Shown here one piece after another: positions 36,026 through 46,394 of a stretch of 64,000 bases of DNA (position 1 is its first letter; every line of letters begins with the position of its first letter). The stretch covers positions 13,446,501-13,510,500 of the forward strand of contig NC_133167.1 of assembly GCF_040802235.1 (NCBI RefSeq), written 5' to 3'. The position numbers and the translations under genes were made by a program. Source of the stretch: Manis javanica (taxonomy: Eukaryota; Chordata; Mammalia; Pholidota; Manidae). The notes beneath the pieces were generated by a model. It was not told the DNA's origin. It did not search any database and worked only from the letters and a program-made list of their open reading frames with translations.

Positions 36026-36526
36026 TGTCTTGCCAATGGGTTTCAGCCCTGGGCAAGTTCGCTATGGATTCAATGTGATCAAAGAAAATGACAGCAAAAC
36101 ATTCTTGGGGGTGAAAGGGTTATACCCAACTTTATTTCCAGGTGGCAGGTCAGTCACTAGAATCCCATTCACTCAGAGCGAGTCTGTATGCAGACGGCTG
36201 GTCTCTGCCTCTGGGCCCCTCTGTCCGCACAGCTGTCCTCTGAGCCCCTCTGTCCACACAGCCATCCTGCACAGCTGTCCTCCGCCTCTCTGCACAGTCA
36301 TCCCGCACAGCCATCCTCTGGGCCTCTGTCCTCGGTGCCGCCACCACTCCAGCCTCTGCTCTGCTCTCCTGCAGCCTTGCATCCCTGTCACCATGTCGCA
36401 CCCAGAGCACTGAGCAGAGCTCTTTTTATAGAGTCAACAGCCATGTATTGCCCACAGGTGTGCAGTGAGCTAGTTAGCCAGGGCCAGGTGAGAATCCTGG
36501 CCACAGGAATGCTCATTTTATCCACA
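36026..36526 (-). mobile_element. Solo LTR, ERV family X, copy 3
   Basis: 501 bp with TG/CA ends and a perfect 5-bp TSD (AATGG at 36021-36025 and 36527-36531). On the minus strand it has a good TATA box (tataaaaag, 36422-36430) and an AATAAA (36131-36136). It is longer than copies 1 and 2 because of an internal tandem expansion at about 36210-36335. The frames of 86-142 codons crossing it come from this low-complexity block and are not genes. Confidence 0.9.
36227..36318 (-). repeat. Minisatellite-like block inside LTR copy 3
   Basis: Five imperfect copies of a 'cacagc(c/t)(a/g)tcctc' unit at about 36228, 36257, 36270, 36293 and 36306, separated by variable 'cctctgtc'-type linkers. Copy 2 retains about one unit and copy 1 none. 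Confidence 0.7.
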
Positions 36527-36869
36527 AATGGTTTTGTTTATACTTTTGTATATTTGTCGCTGCTCATTGGGAGAGCTGATGAGCCATATTACTATGGCAT
36601 TAACCAAAACAACTAAGGAATATTAGAATTACCTAGAAAATGAAATGCAGGTGGTGATAATTACCACAACTGATAAACCCAGAGATACTTCTGTGTATTG
36701 AATATTTGATAGCTACAGGACACACTATTAGATTCTGAAAACATTGTTTGGTAGTTTCCCCTTTCGTATGAATGAGAATTTTTTAATCTCTTGAACTACA
36801 TGAGCCCAGAGGGAAGGCAAGTTTGGTGGTGGATTTCAAAGTTGTAAGTGACTATAAGTTCTTGTCCAC

Positions 36870-36985
36870 TTCTCTTATTTTACAGATAAGGAAACTGAAG
36901 CTCCTGGAGACTGTTGCTCAGGATGATACAGCTGGAGAACTAAGTTAAAGGCAGCTTTCTGGGCACCCAAACCAATACTCCTGTC
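36870..36985 (-). repeat. MIR fragment, reverse orientation
   Basis: 'tattttacagataaggaaac' followed by 'tgaagctcctggagactg' and 'acagctggagaactaagtta' is the reverse of the MIR core. Confidence 0.65.
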
Positions 36986-37219
36986 CCCTTGTCTCATATA
37001 ATATGTGATGGCAGAAGCTCAGAGATATATGCATTGCTGAAGACATTAATTTCTTTAGCGCCCTATCTTGATTCACCTAGAAAAGGTCTAGAATTGAAAT
37101 TCTGCAGGACATTGGATGTCTTAATGCTGAGAGTCAGAATGCATTGGGATCAAATTATTCCTAACAAAAAGTTAACAGTAGTCCAGCAGTCATTGGTAGC
37201 TCTAAAGCTCATTACTGAC

Positions 37220-37305
37220 ATTAATTAGCAATCCTACACAATAGCCCTTTGAGGTAAGCTAAGCATTATTAGCTTTGCAGAACAGATGAGGGATCCAGCT
37301 ACATA
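37220..37305 (-). repeat. MIR fragment, reverse orientation
   Basis: 'aatagccctttgaggtaagc', 'attattagctttgcagaaca' and 'gatgagggatccagct' fit the reverse MIR core. Short and diverged. Confidence 0.45.
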
Positions 37306-37469
37306 TTTTATGTGTTTATTGTCAAGTGCCCTTAAGCTAAAGCTCAGAGGTATGCCCCAGTTCCCATCACTGCTAGGACAATGGTAGTATTCTAAAAGCA
37401 GTAATTTCCTAATCTGTTTCTCAGTTTATCCTAATGCCACCATAGCAGCCAAGTCCAGACCCTGCAAAG

Positions 37470-37580
37470 CCAGTCCGTCAACAGATATCTATCCATCCCC
37501 TACTGATGCTGTACTGTGTAAAGACTGGTCCCCTAAGAAGGAACCAAGCCCTCCCTGCCTGGAGCTTCCCAGGGAGTGGA
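37470..37580 (+). repeat. Ancient mammal-wide repeat fragment
   Basis: 'cccctactgatgctgtactg', 'aaccaagccctccctgcctg' and 'gagcttcccagg' fit the same old repeat seen at 7400 and 52025. Confidence 0.4.
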
Positions 37581-37794
37581 GCCCTTCCCCTACTTCTTGG
37601 CATTAGCCCATGGTGAAGAGAGATAATAACATAGTAAGTATGTGTTTATGAGGTATTATTATCTCCAACCTTGGACATAAAACCTCCAACCAAGATTTCC
37701 CACCCGCCTCTATGTGCAATGTACTAGGAATAAAGCAGTGGATGACAGCCACCAGTTTACTTACGACAACATTAAAGAAAACTAAAAACAAGGC

Positions 37795-38000
37795 AGTGAT
37801 GATAGTCGAGTTTTATTGAGTCCCAGGAGGTTTAAACAGATCATTTTATTTTATCTTCACAACCCTATGAGGTAGGTATTATTGGCACCAGTTTATAAAT
37901 GGGGAAAATGAGGTATAGAACGGTGGAATAACTTTCCCAAGTGGCAGAGCAAGGATTCAAACCCAAGCCTGTCTGCTGCCAAAGTCCGTGCTCCCGTCCA
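37795..38000 (-). repeat. MIR element, reverse orientation
   Basis: 'atcttcacaaccctatgagg', 'taggtattattggcaccagt', 'aaatggggaaaatgaggtat', 'aactttcccaagtggcagag' and 'gattcaaacccaagcctgtc' run the length of the reverse MIR including the tRNA-related B-box area. Confidence 0.9.
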
Positions 38001-38429
38001 CTGGCGCTGCGGTCACAGTAACACGGACGATAGAAGTAAGAGCAGAGATGCACCCTACGCCCACCACCAGCTCCTTTACCAACAGCAGATTAGTTCCGTC
38101 TCAGCTAAAACCAACTAAGAGATGAACAAATACAGAAGTCATGTTAAATCTTGCCACCCTAAACAACACAAAGGAAATTAGTTCTTGAAACTGTTAAAAC
38201 TGAAGAAGAAACCAAATGAAGAATGAGATAATACGTGAAACACAAAGGCTAAACAAGATGGGAAAGGAGCTGCTGCCAGTAACAATTTTCAGCAACCTGC
38301 CAAGAATTCTAAATGGGGCACTGAACCTCTGTCTATTAGCACCACGTTTGTAAATAAAAGCCACAGGACTGTTAAGTTTATGTCATCTTGTTCTAAGAAT
38401 TATTAAACATCAATTTATTGATTGCATCT

Positions 38430-38670
38430 TGTAGTTCACATAATGGTTAAGAGCCCAGGCTTTCTATTCCAACTCTGCCACTTGCGATCTGTGTCACCTG
38501 GCACAACTTAGTTCGCCACTCAGAACCTCAGTCCTCTAATCTGGAATGGGTATTCAATCCTACATCACAGAATTGCTGTTGGGGATTTGATTAAGTGATG
38601 GGTGTAAAGCATTGAGCACCCTGCCTGGCACATAATCTATTTTCAGCCAGTGTTGCCGTTATTAGCCATT
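38430..38670 (+). repeat. MIR element, near full length
   Basis: 'cataatggttaagagcccag', 'ccaactctgccacttgcgat', 'ctgtgtcacctggcacaact', 'tcagaacctcagtcctctaa', 'catcacagaattgctgttgg', 'tgtaaagcattgagcaccct' and 'gcctggcacataatctattt' cover the whole MIR in sense. Confidence 0.95.
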
Positions 38671-38845
38671 GCCTGTCTATGCACAGAATGTTATGAAGAG
38701 ATGCAGCAGACTGTAAGAGGAGGTCCTTTCCATGCAGGAACATATAATCTACTTGATGAGATGACACCCTAGACAAAGCAGTTTGTGAACTGTATGAGAG
38801 AACCCATAGGAAAGTGTTAGGCAATGTAAGTACTGTGGAACGGCA

Positions 38846-38904
38846 CTTCTCAGACCTGAATTTGTACACTGATCCTCCAGGGGTCTTGTTAAAATGCAGT
38901 TGCT
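38846..38904 (+). mobile_element. MER20, left piece (interrupted)
   Basis: 'ggcacttctcagacctgaat' and 'gtcttgttaaaatgcagtt' match the first third of MER20. It stops where an L1 begins and resumes at 43881. Confidence 0.75.
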
Positions 38905-40139
38905 AGAAGATGGCAAAATAGAGCCCAAATCCACCTCCTTCCACCTACACACAGAGCATTTCACCCTAAAGAATAATGGGGAATGAAGCGAACACCTTCT
39001 ATACAACAAGGGACAGAAAGGTCACACACAAATGTGCAAAAAAAGGGCAGGAGAGACAGACACATTAACCCCACCCCAGTAGAGCAACCAGTGTGGGTGG
39101 AGGGGATTATCCCTGAGATTGCCAGGTGGGTACTCCCTGCCCTGCAGTGCAAGAAAAAACCTTGTGGTTTAACGTGCAACCAGACCATAAGTAAAAGAAC
39201 CAAAGTTTCAGAATTAAATATCCACTGCTTGGTCAGGAAGTCAAAGGAGGCAGTCTGGGATCGGAGGAGCTGGCCGGAGCCATCGTGTCGTCCCCTCATC
39301 TCACGGCAGCTGAGAGCAGGATCTGGCACACACACCGATCTCAGCCTTGGTCTAGGCAGCCCCCCAACCTCCTCCCATACACAGGAGCCCTGCAGGAGGT
39401 CCAGCAGTCCTGCCTTTCTGCCTGTTGTTATCCACCAGCCCAGACCCCCTCAGCAGGACCAGAAAATTTCCCAGCTGCCAGGGAGGGGACATGAACCCGC
39501 AGAATGGTGCCTCCAAGGCCTCTCCACAGCACCACAGGGAAACGTGTGTGTGCAGTGTTCAACCCAGCCATCAGTGGGACCCGGTGGGTGCTAAACCAGG
39601 AACTCCCCACTGGAGCCCAGAGCATGCCAGGCCTTGGGGGAACACACGCACACATGGTGTCTGATCCCAGCCACTGGCAGGGCCGTGGGCACTGACCCAG
39701 GAGCAGCGCAGAGCACAACAGGCTGGATGAACATGCATAGAGCCCGACTCCACCAGGTAGATCAAAGGGTACCTGAGGTGGGTACTCTCTAGAGTGTCAC
39801 AAGCAGACCAGAGCCCATACAGGCAATGGGCACAGATGCACACAGGACTCAGCTGGCACCAATTCAGGAGTTACCTGAGTGCCCCCCAACCTACCCCTGG
39901 CCCTCCACCCTTCTTCTGCCAGCGCAGAACCCACAGGTGCCCACTGAGGATCCCCTCCAGCAGCGCCCAAGGCTGCACCCTGGAACCATGTCCTGGGAGC
40001 CCCAGCACCAGGAAAAGCCCATCTCACACTTACTAGGCCTCCAGCTTACCAAAATCATGAGGCACCCACAGTTTACACAGGGGACTCTCCCACCCAAGGC
40101 CAAGCCTGCAAGACTGGGAAAGCAAGCTCTTTCAACTAA

Positions 40140-41005
40140 CTCAGAACCAAACACAGAAGTCATACAAAATGAGGAGACAGAAGAATAATATGCTCCGAAT
40201 GTCAGAACAAGAAACACAGAAAAACAACTACATGAAACAGAATGAACCCATCTACCTGGTAAAGAGTTTAAAGCGATGGTTACAAAGATATTCCCTGTAT
40301 GTGAAAAAACAATGGCAGAACTCAAGATGGACCTCAACAAAGACAGAAAGTGTAAAAAAGAAAATGAATACACTGGAGGGGCTGAACAACAGACTTGAGG
40401 ATGCAGGAGACTGGACCGGTAACTTAGAAGACAGAGTAATGGAAAGAACTGAAGCTGAACAGCAGAAGGAAGAAAATTAAAAGAAATGAGAAGAGGGTAA
40501 GATAGCTCTGGGCAACACCACACACCTTAGCATCTGCATTATAGGAGTTCCAGAAAGAGAAAAGAAAGAGAAAGGACTAGAAAATATATTTGAAGAGATA
40601 ATAGCTAAAAACTTCCCTAACCTGGGGAAGGAAACAGTCTACCAGGTCCAGGAAGCACAGAGAGCTCCAAACAAGATGAACCCAAGGTGGTCCACAACAA
40701 GACACACTGTCATTAAAATGTCAAAGATCAAAGACAGAGAATTTAAAAAGTAGCAAGAAAAAAGCAATGAATTACATATAAGGGAAACCTCATAAGGTTA
40801 TCAAGTGATTTTCTGCAGAAACTCTACAGGCCAGAAGGGAATGGCAGGATATATTCAAAGTGCTGAATGGAAAATACCTCCAACCAAGAATATGCCAGCC
40901 AGCAAGGTTATCATTCAGAATTGAAGGAGAAAAAAAGTGCTTCACAGATAAACATAAGTTAAAAGAGTTCACCACTACTAAACCAGACTTGTAAGAAATG
41001 TTAAA
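40140..41005 (+). pseudogene. LINE-1 ORF1, degraded
   Basis: The longest open part is 40169-40480 (103 codons) with coiled-coil-like K/E/Q-rich text ending at a stop. Beyond it, in shifted frames, sit recognisable relics of the RRM (GLENIFEEIIAKNFPNLGKE-like) and C-terminal domain (AETLQARREWQDI, QPRICQPARLSF, TDKHKLKEF). Several stops and frameshifts; no product possible. Confidence 0.85.
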
Positions 41006-41509
41006 GTGTCTTCTTTAAGAGGAAAAGAAAAGACCCTACATAGAGGCAAGAAATTTAAGAAAGGGAAAAATTTCCACTAATAAAGCAAATACATAGCAGA
41101 GGTAGTAGATCAATTACTTAGAAGCTAGTATGAAAATCAAAAAAGACAAAAGTAGCAAAAGCAACTACATCTAAAAATTAGTTAAGGGACTCACTTAATA
41201 AAAAGGTGTAAAAGATACATGAAACATGGTTCATACATATATATGAAACATGAAGGTGGGGAGAAAGAAATGTAGTCCTGTTAGAATGAATTTGAACTTA
41301 AATGACCATCAGGTTATTAGAGATTTTTATATTCATAAGATGTCATATAATATCCCAATGATGGCCAAACACCAAAAACTTTTAATAGATACAAAAAAAG
41401 AAAGAGAAGGGAACTCAACCTTAGCACTAGAGAAAATCATAAAACACAAGAGAGCAAGAGAAAGAAAGGATCAGAGAAGGACAAAAAACAACCAGGAAAC
41501 ATTAAAAAA

Positions 41510-43460
41510 ATAGCAATAAGAACAAAAATATTGATAATTACTTAAAATGTAAATGGCCTAAATGCTCCAGTCAAAAGACATGGATAAAAATAAACACATC
41601 CATCTATTTGCTGCTTACAAAAGACTCATTTCAGACCTAAAGACACATACAGACTGAACCTGAAGGGATGGCGAAACATTTATCATACAAATAGGATGAA
41701 AAGAAAGCTAGAGTTGCAATACTTTTCTGTCAGACAAAATAGACTTCAAAACAAAGAAAATAACAAGAGACAAAAAAGGACACTACATAATGAAAAAGGG
41801 ACCAGTCCAATAAGATGATATAACAATTGTAAACATCTATGCACCCAACATAGGAGCACCTAAATATATAAACCAAATACTAGCAGACCTAAAAGGAGAG
41901 ACTGACAGCAAATAATAATAGTAGGGGACTTTAACATCCCACTTACATCAATGGACAGATTATCATCAGACAGAAAATAAACAAGGAAACCGAGGTACTG
42001 AATGACACATTAGACCAGATAGACTTAATAGATATATACAGAACATTCTATCCCAAAGCAATAGAATACACATATTTTTCAAGAGCACATGGAATGTTCT
42101 CCAAAATAAATCACATAAGAGGATACACAACAAGTCTCAACAAATTCAAAATTGAAATTATATCAAGCATCTTCTCAGACCACAATGGTATGAAACTAGA
42201 AATCGGTTTCAAGAAAAAAATGGGAAAAAAAACCACAAACATGTGGACATTAAAAAACAGGCTTCTAATAATCAATAGATCAAGGAACAGATCAAAGAGG
42301 AACTCCAACAATACATGGAGACAAATGAAAACAGAAACAGAATGGTTCAAAATATGTGGGATAAGCAGGATGTAATTCTAAGAGAGAAGTTTATAGCAAT
42401 ACAAGCCTACCTCAGGAAACAAGAATAATCTAAAATAAAACAATCTAACCCTAAAACTGACAGAACTAGAAATAGAAGAGCAAAGTCCAAAATTAGTAGA
42501 AAGAGGGACATAGTAAAGAGCAGAGCAGAAATACATAAAATAAAGACTAAGAAGACAATAGAAAAAAATCAGTGAATTCAAGAGCTGGTTCTTTGAAAGG
42601 ATAAAAAATAGACAAACCCTTAGCCAGACTAAACAAGAAAAAAACAAGAGAGGACAAAAATAAACAAAATCAGAAATGAGAAAGGAGAAGTTACCACTGA
42701 CACCACAGAAATTCAAAGAATTATAAGAGAATACTATGAAAAATTATGTCAATAAATTGGACAACCTAGAAGAAATGGACAAATTCCTAGAAACATGCAA
42801 TCTTCCCACACTGACCCAGGAAGAAACAGAAACTCTGAACAGGCCAATTACTAATAAACAAATTGAACTGGTAATCAAAAAACTCCCAACAAACAAAATC
42901 CCAGGACAAGATGGCTTTGCAGGTGAGTTTCACCAAACAATTCAAGATGAGCTAATACCTATCCTTCTTAAAGTATTCCAAATAGAAGAGAAGGGAATAT
43001 TTCCAAACTCATTCTATGAGGCCAGTATCACTATAATACCAAAGCCAGAGAAAGACACTATAAAGAAAGAAAACTACAGACCAATATCCCTGATGAACAT
43101 AAATGCAAACATTCTACATTCCTAGTGGGAATGTAAATTGGTCCAGCCTCCATGGAAAACAATACGGAGGTTCCTCAACAAACTGAAAATAGAAATACCA
43201 TGCAACCCAGTAATTCCACTTCTGGGAATTACCTGACAAGAATAAAATCACTAATTCAAAAAGATATATGCACACCTATTTTCACTACGGTATTATTTAC
43301 AATAGTAAAGATATGGAAGCAGCCCAAATGCCCATCGATAGATGAGTGGATAAAGAAGATATGGTACATATATATATATATATATACAACAAAATATTAC
43401 TCAGCTATAAAAAAGAAAGAAATCTTGCCATTTGGGACAACATGGATGGACCTAGAGGAT
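41510..43460 (+). pseudogene. LINE-1 ORF2, degraded and internally deleted
   Basis: Relics in order: an LNVNGLNAP-like start, the GDFN box near 41920-41945 (decayed), an SDHNGMKLE box within 42094-42375, then 42736-43125 (129 codons) with [43 protein letters not shown] and [12 protein letters not shown]. At 43125 coding jumps to the C-terminal segment (43152-43469, with FTIVKIWKQPKCPSIDEWIKKIWYIY). The RT catalytic aspartates are therefore lost. Confidence 0.88.
43365..43387. repeat. (TA)n microsatellite
   Basis: About eleven TA units within the ORF2 tail of the old L1. Confidence 0.9.
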
Positions 43461-43880
43461 GTTAAGTGAAATAAGCCAGGAAGAGAAAGACAAATACCAT
43501 ATGATTTCACTTTTATGTGGAATCTAAAAAACAAAACAGACAAATAAGAAATAGACTGTAAATATGGACAACAGACTGTTGATGACCACAGAGAGGGGGG
43601 TTGGAAGGATGGGTGAAATAAGTGAAGGAGATAAAGAGGTACAAACTGCAATTGTAAAGTAAGTTAGTTATAGGAATGGAAGTACTACATATAGAATATA
43701 AGCAATAATACTGTAATATCTTGGTATGGTAGCAGGAGAACTACACTTACCTGGAAAGTATCTAGTAATGTACATAATTATCAAGTCACTATGTTGTACA
43801 TCTGAAACCAATATAATATTGTATATCAACTTTATTCCAATTTAAAAAGAGAAAAGAAATAAAAACAAATTAAATTAAAT

Positions 43881-43983
43881 TTGCGGATTCATTGAGTCTG
43901 GGGTGGGGCCTAAGAGTCTTCAGCTCTAACAAGTGCTCACTTGATGTTCCATGTCACTGGTTCGTGGACCACACTTTGTGAGG
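43881..43983 (+). mobile_element. MER20, right piece (interrupted)
   Basis: 'ttcattgagtctggggtggg', 'gcctaagagtcttcagctct', 'aacaagtgctcacttgatg' and 'tggttcgtggaccacacttt' give the distal part of MER20. About 20 bases of consensus are missing between the two pieces, and no clean TSD of the L1 remains. Confidence 0.8.
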
Positions 43984-43989
43984 TGAGGC

Positions 43990-44190
43990 TGTCGATGTCC
44001 AGAGTCAGGAAGGGCTGCCCCATAAGGGCCAAGGCAGTAAGCTTTGAAAGAGAGATGGAAATTGAGCTGAGGCTTGAACAATAAACAGGACATGGACTTC
44101 CCAAAAAGACTTAGGTGACCTCTGAGGCACCTAACCAAGGGCAATGCCATGGGTGAAGTGGGACAGTGAGGACACATTCAGTTGGTTGAC
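43990..44190 (+). repeat. Ancient mammal-wide repeat fragment
   Basis: 'aagctttgaaagagagatgg', 'aaattgagctgaggcttgaa' and 'aataaacaggacatggactt' recall the repeat at 31645. Family not assigned. Confidence 0.4.
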
Positions 44191-44227
44191 AAAGTCTCTA
44201 CTCTGGTCCCCTGTGTGCATACCTTCT

Positions 44228-44370
44228 GTCTCAGACAGTAACTCTCAACTCCTGGGAACAAGAACTGCCTGGGCAGCTTACAAAATGCAGATATCTCAGA
44301 CACACCCCCAGAGATTGTGATTCAGTAGATCTGACGTAATTAAACTTTGGAACTTAGTATTTCAAATATG
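44228..44370 (+). mobile_element. MER20-like fragment
   Basis: 'acagtaactctcaactcctg', 'cttacaaaatgcagatatct', 'agacacacccccagagattg' and 'tgattcagtagatctgacgt' match the first two-thirds of MER20. Confidence 0.65.
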
Positions 44371-44374
44371 GAGG

Positions 44375-45733
44375 AAAAAAATATTTCATGTAACCAATAA
44401 ATTGCCATGCATCATGAAAATCAGCTGTATGGCTACCCTCACAAATACGGCCAATGACCCAAAATTCCTCAACTAGGTGATGGGTTATGAGCTACGGGGA
44501 AATTGAAGCAAAGTGCATCTTCTGCTTTACCCTTGTCTTCATGTCCCATTAGTACAACATAAATAACTACTTAAGTTTAGATATACTGAGTAATGTCAAA
44601 GAAATATTTTTTATTTCTAATCTATGCCTCTTCAGTGGCTAATTTATTATTTGATATATTTTTTCAGTAACTTTGATGAGTTGGTACTATACCATTCAAT
44701 ATTAATCTTTTTTTTTCTCTTAAAAATAGGAGCGCCACTTTCCGTTTGCTTCTCTGGAAGGATGTCAACCCCTTTCCACAGTTTCTCAGAAATATTGGCT
44801 GGTTACCCTGAAGTTCTTGGAAAAATCTAGGGAACAGGTCACTGGACCCTGATGATTTGAATGCTCCAGGTTTTCCAGATAGTCTGTAAGAAATTTGTTC
44901 ATTCTTCTAATCTGTCATCCCTTCAAAAGTAACTCAGTCCCTAAGCAATAATTCATCTCTGATCTTTCTGTAGAGGATAAAGAAGATATTAAGTGTGCTT
45001 TCTTTTAAATCACCTTCTATAATTAGATTTCCCTTTCTCAGTGTGAGAGATGTAAATTTTTATGTAATTACCCTCTTCTGCTTAATAGTCTAAATAACTT
45101 TGTGAATCTTTAATATCCCCTACCAAATGATCTCCTATTTAGCTGGAGCACCTCTAAAATAGCACAATTTCTATGACCCATGAAAGACATTGAATATGTA
45201 TTTCCCAAAATACCTTCTTGGATAATGTATCTCCGAAGTCTTTTTGGTTTTCTAATATGAATGAGACAATGGGGAAAATGTAGGGAGAGAGAGAGGAAAC
45301 CAGGAAAGGGAGGGGAGACAGGTAGAGAGAGAGGGAGTCAAAGAGGAAGGGAGAACAAAACCTCCATGTGAATTGTTAAGGAGCATGGATTTGGGGAGAA
45401 ACCTTGAGAAAAATATTTCAGCAGAAAAATAAATGTAGACTGCAAAATTCTATCTACATGCTTGTTGGAGATATTCATTTCCCTTTGACTTTAAACAGAG
45501 CTGACTTACAGCTATTACTTCTTTACATTTCTTGAAAAATATGAATGTGAGTGCATAGGACCCTGTCACAAGAGAATGTATATACCATCCACTAGATGGA
45601 AGATGTAGATTTTTAAATGTGGCTTATAAAGCACAAAAAAACTCTTCTTTGAGGAAATATAATGTTGTAGCTCTTGAATCAACATGTCCACAAAAATATA
45701 AGGACTTAAATTTGGATACAGACACTACTGTTT
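44375..45733. other. Non-coding DNA, no gene recognised
   Basis: AT-rich and unassigned apart from the purine-rich tract at 45275-45360. Confidence 0.45.
45275..45360 (+). repeat. Purine-rich (GA/GGAA) low-complexity tract
   Basis: About 85 bases that are almost all A and G, with GAGAGA and GGGAGG clusters. Typical polypurine low-complexity DNA. Confidence 0.8.
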
Positions 45734-45738
45734 CATAT

Positions 45739-46086
45739 TGTCTTAATCTATTCAGGCCACTATAACAAAATACCTCAGATTGGGTGACTTATAAGCAACA
45801 GAAATTCATTTCTCACAGCTCTGGAAGCTGCAAGTCTGGTATCAGGGTGCCGGCATAGTCAGGGGAGGGCTGTCTTCCAGGTCAAAGACCTTCCCTTGTA
45901 TCTTCTCTTCACAGGATCGGAGGGATGGGCTAGCTCTCTGGGACCTCTTTTATAAGGCCACTGATCCCATTCAGGGGCCCCACCCCCATGACCTCCAAAG
46001 GCCCCACCTCCTAATATCATCCCCTGGAGCATTAGGTTTTGAACATTTGAATTTGGGGGAATGGCACAAATATTCACACCACAGCA
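45739..46086 (-). mobile_element. MST-type solo LTR (ERVL-MaLR), reverse orientation
   Basis: Reverse of an MSTA/MSTB-like LTR: 'ctataacaaaatacctcaga', 'ttgggtgacttataagcaac', 'ggtatcagggtgccggcata', 'ctctctgggacctcttttat', 'aaggccactgatcccattca' and 'ccaaaggccccacctcctaa'. TG/CA ends and a perfect 5-bp TSD (CATAT at 45734-45738 and 46087-46091) define it exactly. Confidence 0.93.
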
Positions 46087-46149
46087 CATATACACAAAAC
46101 CTCGGAAGATTTGTAAACCTTTCCCACAGAAGAAAACGAGTTACTTTAA

Positions 46150-46390
46150 AAACAATACCAAGGGTGAGAACTTACTCTGAGCCGGGTGCCTCGCCATGTG
46201 CTTTACTCATATCATCTCATTTGACTTTCACAGCTGCCTCGTGAGACTGGCACTATTTTATTCTCATTTTACAGATTCAGAGAATGGCTGAGACATTGAA
46301 CAACTGAACCAAGATCAAACATTTCATTAGTTGTGGAACCAGAATTTGTTCCCAGGCTGCCTGACTTCAGAGCCCTTAATCTTGACCAAC
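46150..46390 (-). repeat. MIR element, reverse orientation
   Basis: 'catgtgctttactcatatca', 'tctcatttgactttcacagc', 'ttctcattttacagattcag' and 'ccaggctgcctgacttcaga' cover most of the reverse MIR. Confidence 0.88.
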
Positions 46391-46394
46391 CTGT

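Larger units (their letters stand above)
38905..43880 (+). mobile_element. Old LINE-1 with 5' end, internally deleted
   Basis: It begins 'agaagatggcaaaatagagc', typical of an L1 5' end. A 1.2-kb 5' UTR follows, then a broken ORF1 (about 40140-41005), a long 500-bp inter-ORF region as in older L1MA/L1MB families, and ORF2 from about 41510. At about 43125 the sequence jumps from the RT fingers directly to the last part of ORF2, so roughly 2 kb of coding DNA is missing. It then runs through the 3' UTR with (TA)n at 43365-43387 to an A-rich tail near 43880. It sits inside a MER20. The 203-codon frame at 38983-39594 lies in the 5' UTR and has no motif. Confidence 0.9.

Noticed and set aside
36227..36318. 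CRISPR-like spaced repeats
   Set aside because: The units are short, imperfect and C-rich, lie inside an LTR, and the spacers are not unique sequences of constant length. The genome is mammalian.
33502..36526. Single provirus with two LTRs at the ends
   Set aside because: The copies differ in orientation and each has its own TSD. The DNA between them shows no viral gene text.
36030..36616. Frames of 86-142 codons rich in H, P, C and S
   Set aside because: They are produced by the tandem C-rich block of a solo LTR, which has no coding role.
38983..39594. 203-codon plus-strand open frame
   Set aside because: It falls in the GC-rich 5' UTR of an old L1. Composition (P, S, Q, R rich) is that of a chance frame, and there is no homologue I know.
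39891..40523. 210-codon minus-strand frame with hydrophobic stretches
   Set aside because: It is antisense to the L1 5' UTR and ORF1. The hydrophobic segments arise from the reverse complement of A-rich L1 coding DNA.
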